Source of the DNA: Thoreauomyces humboldtii
Taxonomy: Eukaryota > Chytridiomycota > Chytridiomycetes > Spizellomycetales > Powellomycetaceae
Direction: 5' to 3'
NCBI GenBank assembly: GCA_027596035.1
Contig: JADGJA010000013.1
Span: 18,025 to 82,024, forward strand
Length of the DNA: 64,000 nt
Shown here: one piece after another, positions 11,501 to 22,832 of the stretch
Layout of the letters: each line of letters begins with the position of its first letter
Position numbering within the stretch: the stretch's first letter is position 1
Notes under the pieces: generated by a model
Database searches by the model: none
The model's input: only the letters and a program-made list of their open reading frames with translations
Told to the model about the DNA's origin: nothing
Position numbers and translations under genes: made by a program

Positions 11501-12878
11501 TTCTCCAGCGTGGAGGTCTTCAGCTTTGGTTTCTTCAAGTTGCGGATGATTTTGGTGTTTCGTCCGGTGTAGACTACCAAGACGTAAGCGAAAGAAGTAT
11601 TGCGGATGTTGGAGCCTCGCAGTATAATGTTTGTAGGCGTCAAAGGAAATTTCTTCACCGGTTCGCCGTTGGAAGGAGTAACTGTGATGAGACCATCAAA
11701 CGTGCTCAGCTTATCGTTCGGTTGCTCGCAATGAATTGTTCCATGCAAGGAGCTTGCAGTCTATGACACAGAGGGGTTGAGATCGAGAACACTCCTGGGT
11801 TTCTGGATGTCAAACCCCGACGCACCTCATCAGTGTTGTAGTGGGCCAGCTCGACCAAAGCACTCCGCCGCTTCAAGTTTGTTTCACCGTCGAGTTCTGC
11901 CGTTTCCACGAAACACGTCCCATCATCATAGTTGGTCGAAAGGATCATCGCGTCAACGGGACACTTGTCTCCTTTCCCGAGGCATACGATATCTCCAGGT
12001 TGAATGTACTGTCGTTTGACCTCAACCCGCTTTCCGTTGCGGAGAAGCGTGATGTTGCCGTTATTGGATGATCTGTCCGCTTTGTACCGAGCCTATTAGA
12101 ATGAAAGGGTAAGTTTATGAACGCGTGCCGGAATGTGGCTTCCGGACATACATAGTCCTCGTAAGCCTCCTTCGCCAAAGAGCAAGCAAGGACCACGACC
12201 AAGGGAAGGATTTGGGATACGGGAGAGAGAGTCGAGATTCCCGCTGTGACGGACAGGGTGCCCGCAAGGAAATAGATGTTGTAAAACCGCCGAAACTACA
12301 GTTGGGAAGAAGACGATCAAGACCAGGTTAGCTTCTCCCAGCAATCAATCCTCTCTCGCTTTTGGCAAGAGTCTTTCCGGAAAGCTGCCCTCTTCCGCAT
12401 ATCAGGTTCAAATGCGTACCTGATAATACAATGTCTTTGGGAAGAATGTATATAGCGTGTATTTCGTCGTTCGAATGTAGTTGGATTTGTGCATGAAACT
12501 GCTTTCCGGGCATGGGAAGTCCACTTTGTACGGCTCGTCGGGCGAGACATGATCCTCCCGTATGGCTGCCCATAGTCCCTTGTGCTCCACATCCTCCTTG
12601 AAAGCAGCGTAGCGAGATTGTTTCGCCGGGACGGATCTCATTGTTGCGCCCGGGCCCGCCTTGCTGCTCGCGATGGGGCCCCCGCCATCCAAGTTCTTTG
12701 CTACATTGGCCACGGTGTCCGGTGTGTTCTGACCATCGGGCGAATCGTCTCCCCTGACGGAAGAAGAAGGTCGAGTGAGGGCTACGGTAGATGGACCGGA
12801 CAGACCGCCGAATCCGCGATTGGATCGAGACGAAGAGTGATTGGCGGTGAGGGGAAGCTCGTCGTCTCCTAAAGTCAT
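8596..12878 (-). CDS. P4-type ATPase (phospholipid flippase)
   Basis: This flippase moves aminophospholipids to the cytosolic leaflet, usually at the Golgi, endosome or plasma membrane. The chosen ATG at 12878 opens a long hydrophilic N-terminus. Then come the family signature NYIRTTKYTLYTFFPKTL and, after an intron at 12296-12419, FRRFYNIYFLAG and the first membrane helices. The actuator-domain motif is DGET, as expected for P4 and not the TGES of ion pumps. The phosphorylation site is DKTGT near 11015, and the hinge motif GDGAND lies near 9845. The C-terminal helices follow over 9720-8880. The last exon encodes FYHHIHPSDTDILHED and ends at TGA 8596. At least eight short introns are evident. 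All catalytic motifs are intact. The pattern (NYIRTTKYTL) is closer to the ALA/ATP10-like branch than to yeast Drs2, but I cannot assign a yeast orthologue. P4-ATPases usually need a CDC50 partner, not present in this window. Confidence 0.9.
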
Positions 12879-13234
12879 TGGTCGTCGGTCCCGCTGTTGC
12901 CCGCCCAACGCGACGTTCGCCGGATTGGTATCGTCGCCGGCGTCGGGATGGATGCGAAGCGCGGTATGCGACGTTTGCCGACGCACTTTCGAGGAAATTC
13001 TCTCGCGACGAGTGCCGCGGGATAGCGCTGTCGTTCCAGGTGCGAGCCGGAAAGAAGTCGCACCGCGTCAAGAGTGCCTTGGTGGATGCGGGGAGCGGAG
13101 CGACGGATGATGGAGAGCGGCGAGGCTATAGACACCCCGAAAGAGCCAGAAGGACCCCCAGGGATGTATCTGCAAGTTGCTCGAGAGAGACAGGTGGTGT
13201 CAAGAAGGAGTGTCGGGTGCTTGGCACGAGGGAT

Positions 13235-13262
13235 TGTGTGTGTGTGTGTGTGTGTGTGTGGT
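13235..13262 (+). repeat. TG dinucleotide microsatellite
   Basis: An uninterrupted run of TG units lies about 360 bp upstream of the flippase start codon and beyond the 3' end of the aspartic protease. On the minus strand it is a CA repeat in the flippase promoter or leader. Confidence 0.95.
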
Positions 13263-13462
13263 GCGGGCAGCTTGCGGTCGTGGGAAGCTCCCTGCCTGCC
13301 GGAACCCGTCGTCTCCGAAGACAGGTCGGCGGTATGACTTTCCTCGGCAGCCGCGCGCTGACAAACAAAAACCGCTGCTTTACATTCCTGCACAGCCCGG
13401 TGCACAGCATGCAACTACAATGGGCACCGCCGGTCCTTACGGATCTCTTGTTGAAGACAAGT

Positions 13463-13630
13463 CTCGATTCAAAATGATACCATTGGTCTCTATAAACCTC
13501 TAAGCGCTGCAAAATCTCTGATCTTATATCGCTCCTCTCGATTCAAAATGATATCATTGGTCTCTATAAAATTCTAAGCGCTGCAAAATCTCTGATCCCA
13601 CATCGCTGCTCTGATCCTATATCGTTCTAA
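13463..13630 (+). repeat. 74-bp tandem duplication at the protease 3' end
   Basis: The block starting CTCGATTCAAAATGAT at 13463 is repeated at 13537 with few changes. It includes CATTGGTCTCTATAAA and GCGCTGCAAAATCTCTGATC. A third, partial copy (TCTGATCCTATATCG) runs into the protease stop codon at 13627. On the minus strand this is the start of the protease 3' UTR. Confidence 0.85.
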
Positions 13631-14951
13631 GGGTGAATGGCCCTAGCCAGACCAGTACGCCTGTTGTCCATGTCGTAGATACTGTAAAACCGACGCAAGA
13701 AGGTATCACCAAGGATGAAGGGGAACGTAGGAGATGACCACGCGTACACCTCGAGGAAGCACACGCTACCCTCCTCGACCTTGGTTGTGTCATATCCGAT
13801 GTAATCGGTAGACGGCAGATCGTACGCCTTTCCGCCGATGGTGAACGTGAGAGTGGGAGCCGTGGCACGCCGCTTGCAGTCGACAGGGTATCCGGAGTCG
13901 TCGACAGTGGCACCGGTGACGGAGACGAGCTCGTCGACGATGGCCTGGGGAAGAGCCATGAAGGACGTTCCCGAGTCGAGAACGTACGAAGCATTCCCGT
14001 GGTTGCCCTTGCCGTTGGACAGCACGGTCTTGTGGACGGTTTTCCCGATCTTGACGTTGTCGACAAGAACGTTCCACCAGCGGGTCGGTCCCGTCGCGTT
14101 CAGGAAAACGGGCTTGACCGAGTTCCACTGGAGATCCGACGCTTGGAAGCGTGCCGGGTTATATCCTCCGATGGTCAACTAGAAAGGGACTCCATGGTCG
14201 GTGATCGTGCAACAAGATAATATCAGGACAATTGCGGTCGCTTACCTCGCCATCAGTAGAATTCTTCTCGTTGCCAAGGTATAGTCCGTACACGTTGTTT
14301 TTTATGACCTTGTCCTTTGCCATTTTAGCCACGGGGGGGTACCATCCAAGCGTGTTATCATCCGGAAACGCGAGACCGAGGAGGCCCGTGTTCTCGTAAG
14401 TGACATCCCCGAGAGTGACACCGGGGTTGACATCGAGGAAGGCGGCGCCGATGGAGGTCTTGACGGTCCTTCCTCCAAAGCTGACCGTGTCGTTCTGCCA
14501 GTTGAAGGTGGCCACCGTCCCGTCACCATAAGTAATTGAACTTGCGATCTTGGTGTCGATGTTGGTAGAGGAGGCGTTGGGGTAGTAGAGTTGGTGGTGC
14601 ACTCTCTTTGATCCGCGTCCGGCGTACAGCCAAAAATCGGCGGACCCTATAAAGTCGGCGGCCAGCTTTAGTACGGAGTTTCAATTTTGACGAAAGAAAA
14701 TCGTGGATTTGAAGCATAAGTTTACCTGTGTCGAGCATAACAGGGAACGTCTGAGCCGGAGTTCCAACCGAGACCATCCCATAGTACGCCCCATTGAACT
14801 GGGAATTGAACGTCACGGCGGTCTTGGTGGTTCGAGAAGGATCCGGCTGGGTGGCCCTCTTGACGGGAATAGCGATTGGCGAGTCGAATGGGACCGCAGA
14901 TGCCATGGCGGAAAGGCAGAGAACCGCGGATGCAGCTTGAATGAACTTCAT
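13627..14951 (-). CDS. Secreted pepsin-like aspartic protease
   Basis: A family A1 endopeptidase, about 400 residues from three exons. The ATG at 14951 starts a clear signal peptide (MKFIQAASAVLCLSAMASA). A short propeptide ends near a KR pair (PVKR-AT) that would suit Kex2-type processing. The first catalytic motif, DTGSADFW, is split by an intron after DT and most of the glycine codon; the second is DSGTSFM. The flap region YGDGT and the substrate-pocket pattern are present, and a late SVCFLEVY with a cysteine fits the conserved disulfide. There is no GPI-anchor tail: it ends ...RRTGLARAIHP. It probably acts extracellularly or in the vacuole. A TATA box sits about 70 bp upstream of the ATG. 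Related members include polyporopepsin-like secreted enzymes. Confidence 0.92.
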
Positions 14952-15015
14952 GGTTGCAAGTTAGGAAGTAGGACTTGCTTGGTGAAGGAGACGAAGGGAA
15001 CACCGATGACCATGC

Positions 15016-15022
15016 TTTTATA
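15016..15022 (-). promoter_or_regulatory. TATA box of the aspartic protease gene
   Basis: TATAAAA on the minus strand, 65-71 bp upstream of the protease ATG (14951). This is a typical spacing for a strongly regulated fungal secreted-enzyme gene with a short leader. Confidence 0.6.
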
Positions 15023-15779
15023 CTCCATCGAGAGTGAGGACGCACGAAAAAGAAGGCGTTTGCTCTTTGTTCTCTACTTTTCGTGCGCTGGAACAAGCTG
15101 CCAACCTACTGGTTCTGCCGGGGTCCTTGAAAAGCTGAACGGAAAACCGCTGTCGGAACAGCCTTTGTGTCTCCGTGGCAACAGATGCAGTGTTTCAGCT
15201 ATACATGTCTCTGAACCTGCCAAAAGAAGATACCTGAAAAAGAAAAAGAGAGCAAACAACATGAACAATATGCTTGTTTGCTCCAAAGATGCATGCGCGC
15301 CTTTTCCTGGGAGTGGCAAGCGTTTTGACATGCGCTCACCGACGTTTTGGACAGATCCCAGCAAAACTCTTGAGCGAATCTGGCCGTCGCTGGAGCGCTA
15401 AGGTATAGTCTCTATGCAAGAGGGCAGAGAAAAAGAAAGGATGGCGCCAGTATCGTTCTCGAGCGCTGGGGGGGGGGGGTTGTCCGTTTGAGGCGACGAT
15501 GGGAGTAATCGCTCGATGATCATGTTGCGGGTGTTGCGGTTGCAAAGGACTTTTCGATAGCATGCGTCCGGATCGCTCGGACTCACCGTTTCCACAATTC
15601 CCTCCCTGACCAAGTCCTCCCATTCTCGTCGTCGTCGCACTTCGACGATACGTTGCGCAGCTCTTCTTCGTTTCCTTCGTCAACTGCAAGTCCTTCAACA
15701 CAGAGGGCGTCAGGATCGCCTCACCATATATGCCAGCCAGTAAATAAGAACTCGGCAGTACCTGGACCCCTTTTCAACC
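15023..15779. other. Divergent intergenic region, aspartic protease / NEDD1-like gene
   Basis: No gene is supported. The stretch must carry the upstream elements of both divergent genes. It contains a 12-base G run ending at 15479 and A-rich tracts. No clear TATA box is seen on the NEDD1-like side. Confidence 0.5.
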
Positions 15780-18700
15780 ATGTCGGAATCAACCACCATC
15801 GTGCTGGCAACCGCGTCGGCCTTGTCTTTCCGCACCTGGCAACTCTCATTTCCATCGCAAGACGCTGGCAACCTATCGCATCAGCAGGCGTCTCTTGTCT
15901 CACTGACCAACCGCGCCACGGATATATGCTATTCACGGTCAGGTAGCCACTTGGCCGTCGCTACGACGTCCGGCGTATCGATCTACGACCGATCGGGAAA
16001 GCTCGCCGAAGTCGTACCAGCTGGGCCACGGGATGAACTCAATGCGGTCGGCTTTTTGGGACCGAACGCTAGGACGGTGGTCTTGGCGGGAGCTCAGAAG
16101 GTTCTCAAATCTTGGGATCGCGAAAAGAAGGCTTTCACGAGTATGCTTAGGGTATGGACGGGCGGATCAGGGAGGACCGTTGTGCTGTCGCTGATAGTTT
16201 AGCACAGGGAGCGCGGAACAGTATCTCTGCTATTTGCATATCTTGGGATGAGACCCGATGTGCGATCGGGACCTCAGCGGGAGAGATTCAATTACACTCC
16301 TTACGACACAACACATTATCATCCATTACGTCCCCATTCAAGGAGGTGAGCAGTCTATGCTCTGTCATCGCACGTATGGATTTCTGATCGAGGATTTTTG
16401 CAGAGTATCACCCAACTTCGATTCTCGCCGGACCGGCGCTCCTTGCTTTTCGCCGTCTGCGATGACGGCTCGGTCGCTTACTGGGATGTGGATAAGAGGC
16501 GAGAACCGATGCATGTCTTCAGAGATGCTCATCAGGCACCCGTCCGCGGAATCGCTCTGGGTCTCGAGGGCTTTACGTGTACCGTCGGAATGGACAGGAA
16601 ATTGCACATATACGACCTGAAAACACATGCGATCGTCACGACGTTTGACGCAAAGGTCGCCCTCACTTCTTGCAGTTTGTGGAATGATCAGTTGATTGCG
16701 CTCGGGACAAACAGTGGCAAGTCAAAATTTAGCTGATCCTGATTTTCAGCTGCTATGTCTTGGCCTGACAACCTGCCCGATAGGTTCCATTCTTATCTAC
16801 AGTGTCCACGAAAACGGTGTTATCGCAACACTGAAGAGTGCTGTAGACACGGATCCCATCACATCCGTGGCGTTTCGGCCAATTTCCGTAAGAACCTAGC
16901 GCTCATGCTCGGTCAACTCGACACCCATGTTGGCTGACACTGTCAGGACATCCTAGTCTGCGTCGAAGAGTGGAGATTCCGCAACCACAGTCAACTTCCA
17001 GCTAGATCAAAATAATTTAAAAGCAGCAAAAGGCGCGGAGGCCGATTCGGTAGCGCGCCATGGCAGTGCTGCTCCAGCGGCAGAACTTTCACGGCCAGTG
17101 CCACGAGTGATGGCGTCTGTAGTAACCGACAAGGCACAGCGGGACGAGTTTATGGGCATGTTTAGTCCCGTTGCCGTTCCTGGTGCGTAAAGGGTTTTGC
17201 GCCAGTTGGGAGCCTTTGGACTGAGTCATTATGCATTTTTAGGGAAAAAAGCTGCTTTGCCAGACGGAATCAAACGGGATGTACAAAGCAAGGTGACTAC
17301 TAGTAGGGAAGTCGTTGCCAAGTATTAGAGCTCATCAGATTATCGGTAGACGAGTCGAGAACCCCTGAATGCGCGCTTGGCCGAGCTTGCTAAAGCGAGT
17401 AGTTCCGCTCGGGCAAAGGTGAGCGTTTCTCAATTTTACAGATGCTTGTTGGTTACTCATTAATACTTGCATGCAGACTGCCCGACCTTTGAATGAGTCA
17501 GAGAGCAAGGAGGGAACGAAGCAAATCCAACCCATCTCGTCTCAGCTTCGACGAAGCGAGGGTCCTAAGCAACTCGAAGACCGGCGGATCAGTCGTACCG
17601 AAGAAGACTCATTGGATAAGACCCAGGTCAGGACACAGGAAGCACAAAAGGTAACGCCGACTTATCCTCCATTGATACCACTTCGAAGCTCCCTCATTCT
17701 CTCTTTGGACCAGCCTCCATTACGACGTGCCCCTTCATTGACTCGCCAGATACCTATTCAAGACGAGACATCCCGATCAGGGTCCAGGGTTGAAGTCACT
17801 GGAAGGACAAGGACCGCGCGGATCGAGGTAAACGCATGTGATGTATGTACGGATTTGACGCAACTCTCAATGCCGCCTTCAATCTTTATAGACACAGCCC
17901 GCAGTTGCTCAGCCGTCTTCGGATCCAGACGTCCGTCGAACAAGTGTTGCAGCTTCCCGTGTAAGCGTTTCTTCAAAGCATCGTACTGAGTTGCGGGATG
18001 TCGCGCTGGCCCCGCGCTCGGCAAGCAAGGACAATGCGTTTATCGTCGACGGACATGTCAGTCTCTCGAGGAAGGAGCAGTCGATTGCGGTCCCCTTGAC
18101 CTCCGTCAGAGCTGCTGATGAGCCCGACGATGTGTCGAAACCCGAAAAGAGCATCCTTGGTCCTTTCATCAACGCTGGTGAGATAATTTCCGTTCTCAAC
18201 GAAATTGCGGAAACACGGCCTGAGTTTTACTCTGCATACACAGATATTGCCATGTTTTCACCCCTTGCCAAACGCCATCCCAGCAGAACGCCATCTGAGT
18301 CGTCTCTGAGAAACGAGAGACAATCACAATCTTCTGCGCCAATACCAAAGATGCCATCCATGCCAGATTTGGCGGCCTCGGGGGCTCAGTTGGAGTCTGC
18401 GATGGATGTTCCGGCAACTAGTGCGCCCGCGCCCCCATCTGAGTCAGTTGCAGCGCTTCTGGAACGGCTCAACCGCGCCAAGAAAGGTGTAACGACTGCA
18501 GCAGTCCTTACGGAGCGAAAGCAAGAAGCTAAGCGTTCTGAGGATGGGGATCCCGTGGTCGCTGCCGGAAGATCACAATCGCCGCCTCAATCACGACCAA
18601 TCCCCAGAAACTCCACCTCACCTATCTCTGATTACCGCACGCGAGAGGACGCGGCAAATGTCCTGACTCGTAAAAAACCTTCAACCGGTCACGGAGTGTC

Positions 18701-20075
18701 CTTTGCTGACGACGTGCACGAACGCCCTGCGCCGGCAACCCGGCCCAGCAAAACAAATAGAAAAGGGACTCCACGCAAGTCGGTGCAGATAGATTCCTCT
18801 TCAAGGGATGCAGATGGTGAGGCTGAATCCCAAACAAACCGGTTGTTGGGTACAGAACCGGGATCGACGCGCACACGATCGAATTCGCCACCCCAGGTAG
18901 TCCAAGATCAGGGAGACACTTCTCCACTCGCTCGACGTCGAACGCCGGGTCCTGGGAAAGAGTCCACGCGGGAGAGGTTGGATACCGAAGGAGAACCCTC
19001 CGTACTTCCTCGGCCAGAAGATGACAAGTTACGCGATGACAGATCGCGACGTTCGCCTCCGCCAGCAACGCCGCGGCTACGAGAAAACGGTCGGGACGAT
19101 ACAGTCGACAATACTTTACGATCGGAACGTGATGTTCGATCCAAGCCAATATCGCCACCACCGCCCTTTCCAAGGATTTCCAAGGAATCTCAGCAGGCAC
19201 AGGCTTCGTCGTTCCTTGACGATACTGCAAGGACTCGGCAAGGACGATCGCTGAACCCTGCGCCATTACGTGAAAAGACAATTCCTAATCGTTCTACATC
19301 CCCTCCGGTAAAGGCGACGCCGCAACGCGATCGAGAAAACGCGGATCTGCGGGCACGATTGGTGGCTGCGGGTCAGCGAATCAAGGTGGAGTCCGCAGGG
19401 CAGAAAGACGAAGGGCGGCCAGCATCTCCGCTGGGCAACGTCGGAGCGTTAGCAATATCACGAGAATCCTCAAACCATGCACAACGCACACTTGAGAGCC
19501 AAGCAAGGTCCCCGCCAGTCACGGCCTCTTCTTCTGACGCGCTACGACCGCCGCCGATGCCATTGCTGAAACAAGGGGACGACCCTGTAGAGGACGATGT
19601 TAAGAGATCTCGCACACGAAGCAAGCTAGTACCAAATGGCCGGCATCCTGCAAGCACAACGAGCGTCGCCACCGATCGTCCCGATGCTGACGCAACGGGA
19701 AAAGTCGACGCCCGATCTCGTGTTCACAGCGGCGACTCCAACACGTACCGTTCCACCCACAAGCAGTTGACTGCACCTTTATCCCACCATACGACCACTG
19801 CTGCACCTTCTCTCCTAGCTCCTGCGCCCGCCGCCGCCGTCCCCGTCAACTTCTCTCATCAGCTTCTGGAGAGCGTCGTGACGGACTGCATGGAGGACCT
19901 TCGAACCCAAATCCGTCGCGACGTACACAACGTCCATCTGGATCTCCTCAAGCAGTTTTGGATCCAGAAGCAGGAGGTGGAGGACATGTTCCGTCGACAT
20001 GGGGTGGCGGAGAGTATGGAGGAGGAGCTCAGGAGCCTCAGGGAGGAGAACGCGAGGTTGAGGAGAAATTACTGA
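15780..20075 (+). CDS. NEDD1-like (GCP-WD) gamma-tubulin targeting protein
   Basis: NEDD1 recruits gamma-tubulin ring complexes to microtubule-organising centres. The ATG at 15780 starts an N-terminal WD40 propeller spread over several small exons (15780-16140, 16203-..., to about 17200). Repeats are visible as ICISWDETRCAIGTSAGEI, LRFSPDRRSLLFAV with VAYWDVD, and HQAPVRGIALGLEG with LHIYDLKT. A long low-complexity linker rich in Ser, Pro, Arg and Asp follows in one large exon (17991-20075 and some sequence before it). The last 70 residues are diagnostic: a helix beginning LLESVVTDCMEDLRTQIRRD, then LLKQFWIQKQEVEDMFRRHG and EEELRSLREENARLRRNY. This matches the C-terminal gamma-tubulin-binding coiled coil of NEDD1 in length, spacing and ending. 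One intron (16717-16783) appears to use a GC donor. The exon boundaries between 16900 and 18000 are uncertain. The gene converges on the DED1-like gene, with a 170-bp gap. Confidence 0.8.
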
Positions 20076-20245
20076 TAGTTCGCTATTGGAGTGAGAACTT
20101 CTCAACTTTTTTTTGGGCAGCAAAATATGGGAACAAGCTGGGATGAAGCTCACGTTGCATTAATACGCGAGGAGAGTACGCTTTGTCGGCCACGACAAAC
20201 GTTTCTTAGAAAGAGAATAAATGTGCAGGGACAACCTCGCCGGGA

Positions 20246-22342
20246 TTAGTCGTACGAAAATGCGCCCACTGGAAGGCTCTGTCCACCTCGTCCAGAGTTG
20301 GCGAACCCTCGGCTGGCACCGCCTCCGCGGGAGCCAGAGCCAAAGTTGCCGCCTCCCCTTCCAAAGTTGCCGCCTCCGCCGTACGATCCGGACCCGTACG
20401 AAGAACCGGTTCCACCACCGAAGCCTCCGCTCTGGAGAAACTGAGGGACGGCCGTGCCGGTGCTCTTGAGAGTGTCGATGAGACCCCTCCGGATGGCGCT
20501 GTTCTCCTCGTTCCAGAAGGACGTGGCCTTGCCCGTGTTGCCTGCACGTCCAGTTCGGCCAATGCGATGGACATATTCCTCGATCTTGTCCGGCATATCG
20601 TATTGAATGACATGCATGACGTTGGGGATGTCGAGGCCGCGCTGAGCAACGTCGGTGGCTATCATGATGTTAGGCCTTCCCTGCTTGAAGCGCTTTAGGT
20701 TCTGTTCGCGCTGAGACTGGGAGAGATCTCCGTGCATCTCTATAGCGTCAAGGCGCTCTTGCCTCATCATCTCGGCAAGCTGAGGGGCAAGACGCTTTGC
20801 ACGAACGAAGATCAGCACGAGATAAGGCTTGGCTGGCGTACTACCATGAATGCGTGCATCGCCTCTGATCAGCTCCAACAGAGCGCGACGCTTCTGGGCG
20901 AAAGTTACGTATTTGATTTCCTGTTGGATATCAGAAGTCTGTAGATGGGTTCAGAAAGTGTTACCACCTCGATTATAATGCAAAGGAGTCCCATTCGTGC
21001 CGTAGCCCCGACTTCGCCGATCTCGATCTTCAGAGGGTTGGTCAAGAAATCCTGGGCCAAAATCTACAAACAGGGATAGCTGATGAGAATGGTTTCACGC
21101 ACAGCGAGAAATACTCAAATACTTACCTGGATATCTCGCGGGAAAGTCGCCGAAAACATGGCTGTCTGATGGGTTTCGAGATCGCACCCCGTAATTATAT
21201 GGCGAACAGAAAGCTCAAAGCCCATATCAAGCATTCGATCCGCCTCATCCAAAACCACATAACGACAGTTTCTCAGACGAACGAGGTCTCGCTGCAGGAA
21301 GTCGATCAGCTTTCCGACAGTGGCGATGAGAATGTGACAGCCCTCCTCCATGGCCCGATACTGTAAGAAAAGAACACAGACGGGTCAGTCTACTTCAAGG
21401 AACATCTGCTACAGTGTATGATTGTTACCTGCGCCTGGCTCTCGGCTCCTTGAACACCGCCTAAAAGGGAGATGCAGTCAGCTTTCTGTCTTCTGCATGT
21501 CTGTCGAAAGTTTGAGCGGACCATAGACAACAGCACAACGCATGAACGAACGATACGTAAACTTCAGTGCCTCCTTGTGAATCTGTGTAGCCAGTTCTCT
21601 CGTGGGAGCTATCACGAGAGCTGCGGGTGTAGAAAATTTCGAGTATTGTTCCGGTTGAGGCCCATCGAAAAAGACGTTGCTAATGATAGGCAACAAGAAA
21701 GCAGCTGTCTTGCCAGATCCTGTCTGTGCACAGGCGATAAGGTCTCTTCCGCTTGCAATAGCGGGGATGGCGTATCGCTGAATGGGGGTGGGCTTTTTGT
21801 ACGATGCGAGCTCCTTCAGCATCCATTTGATGCCTTCGTGAAGGTCACTGTCCTGCAATCAAGTATAACATTAGCGTTGATAGCATGCAATGCGACGTCA
21901 TAGGTGCCGCCTGTGTAGCTACGTCGGTTCTGATTCTTACCAAAAAGTTCTGCAAGGGAGGAACTACATCATATCCCTCGATGGCGACAGGAATCGAGTC
22001 GTACTTTTCAAAGTTGATTCCCTCCGTGATGCGTTCGCTGAAGAGCATCTGTTCCGTCCTTGTATCTCGTGGTTTGGGGTCCCATTTCACCTTCTGCGAA
22101 CGCTTTTTCGGCTTTTGAACTGTACGCAAATTGCGGGAGTGATTGTTTTTTAGACAGTGAAAGCGGCTTTCCCACGAAGTCAACTTACCTATCTCCTCAT
22201 AGTTGATTCCGTTCGGGTGATGGTTCTCGCCGTTTTCCTGCAGGGAGACGGTAGTGGCGAGCCGGTGCGCAAGGTCTTCCGTACTCTGATCACGGTAGTC
22301 TTGGGACTCGGACTCGGCGGCGCTGGCAACGTTTTGAGACAT
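20246..22342 (-). CDS. DEAD-box RNA helicase, Ded1/DDX3 type
   Basis: An ATP-dependent RNA helicase likely to act in translation initiation. The ATG at 22342 starts a short acidic N-terminus ([13 protein letters not shown]). Next come the Ded1-type [12 protein letters not shown] segment, the Q motif (KPTPIQ), motif I AQTGSGKT, Ia [10 protein letters not shown] in VVYGGVQG, II DEAD in [32 protein letters not shown] and [12 protein letters not shown]. The C-terminus is glycine-rich with RGG elements and ends [10 protein letters not shown] at TAA 20246-20248. At least six introns. Motif Ib is altered: ATVGKL where the family has TPGR. The GINFEKYD linker and RGG tail favour Ded1/DDX3 over Dbp2, although the N-terminus is shorter than yeast Ded1. 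It shares a divergent promoter of about 490 bp with MSH5. Confidence 0.88.
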
Positions 22343-22832
22343 TATAACCTGATAATGATAAAGAGATGTGTGAGTACTTGCTTCTGTTCTCCCACTCGCA
22401 GTTACACTCAAGGGATCGTCCTAGTTTGGCCTCTGTGTATTCACTTGGTTTGGAGATCTTGCCATTTCGAGATCTCCTACGATCTTCTGTGGCCAGGCAC
22501 ATGTCGGGAAGGGTGTCAGCTTACCGGGCTTCGATGGAATCGTGTCTACTGTGCTGAAAGAAAAGATCCCTGCTCGTACGGCAAGCGGTAATGGCTCAGG
22601 GAGATTGCACAGACGGTTGTGGTGGGTTTCCTCGCCAGCCTGTTATCTGGGCCAGTGAAAAAGGGCGGGTGGGAAAGAGAGGAGGGAGCGGCAGCCTTTT
22701 CCCCTCGGTATGAGTCACACTCGAGCGATCAGTCTCTCCGTCCCCCGGCATAACTTCCCACGCTGTGCTCACCAACCTTTGGCAGCACAAACACCCAGTC
22801 AGCGAGTGGGAAAAAGGTCGAGCGAGTCGCTT

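Noticed and set aside
15468..15479. 12-base G run as a regulatory element
   Set aside because: A single homopolymer in an intergenic region; no flanking structure supports a G-quadruplex or other function.
18622..19281. 219-codon frame antisense to the NEDD1-like large exon
   Set aside because: Antisense shadow of a low-complexity coding exon with no start context, intron or domain.
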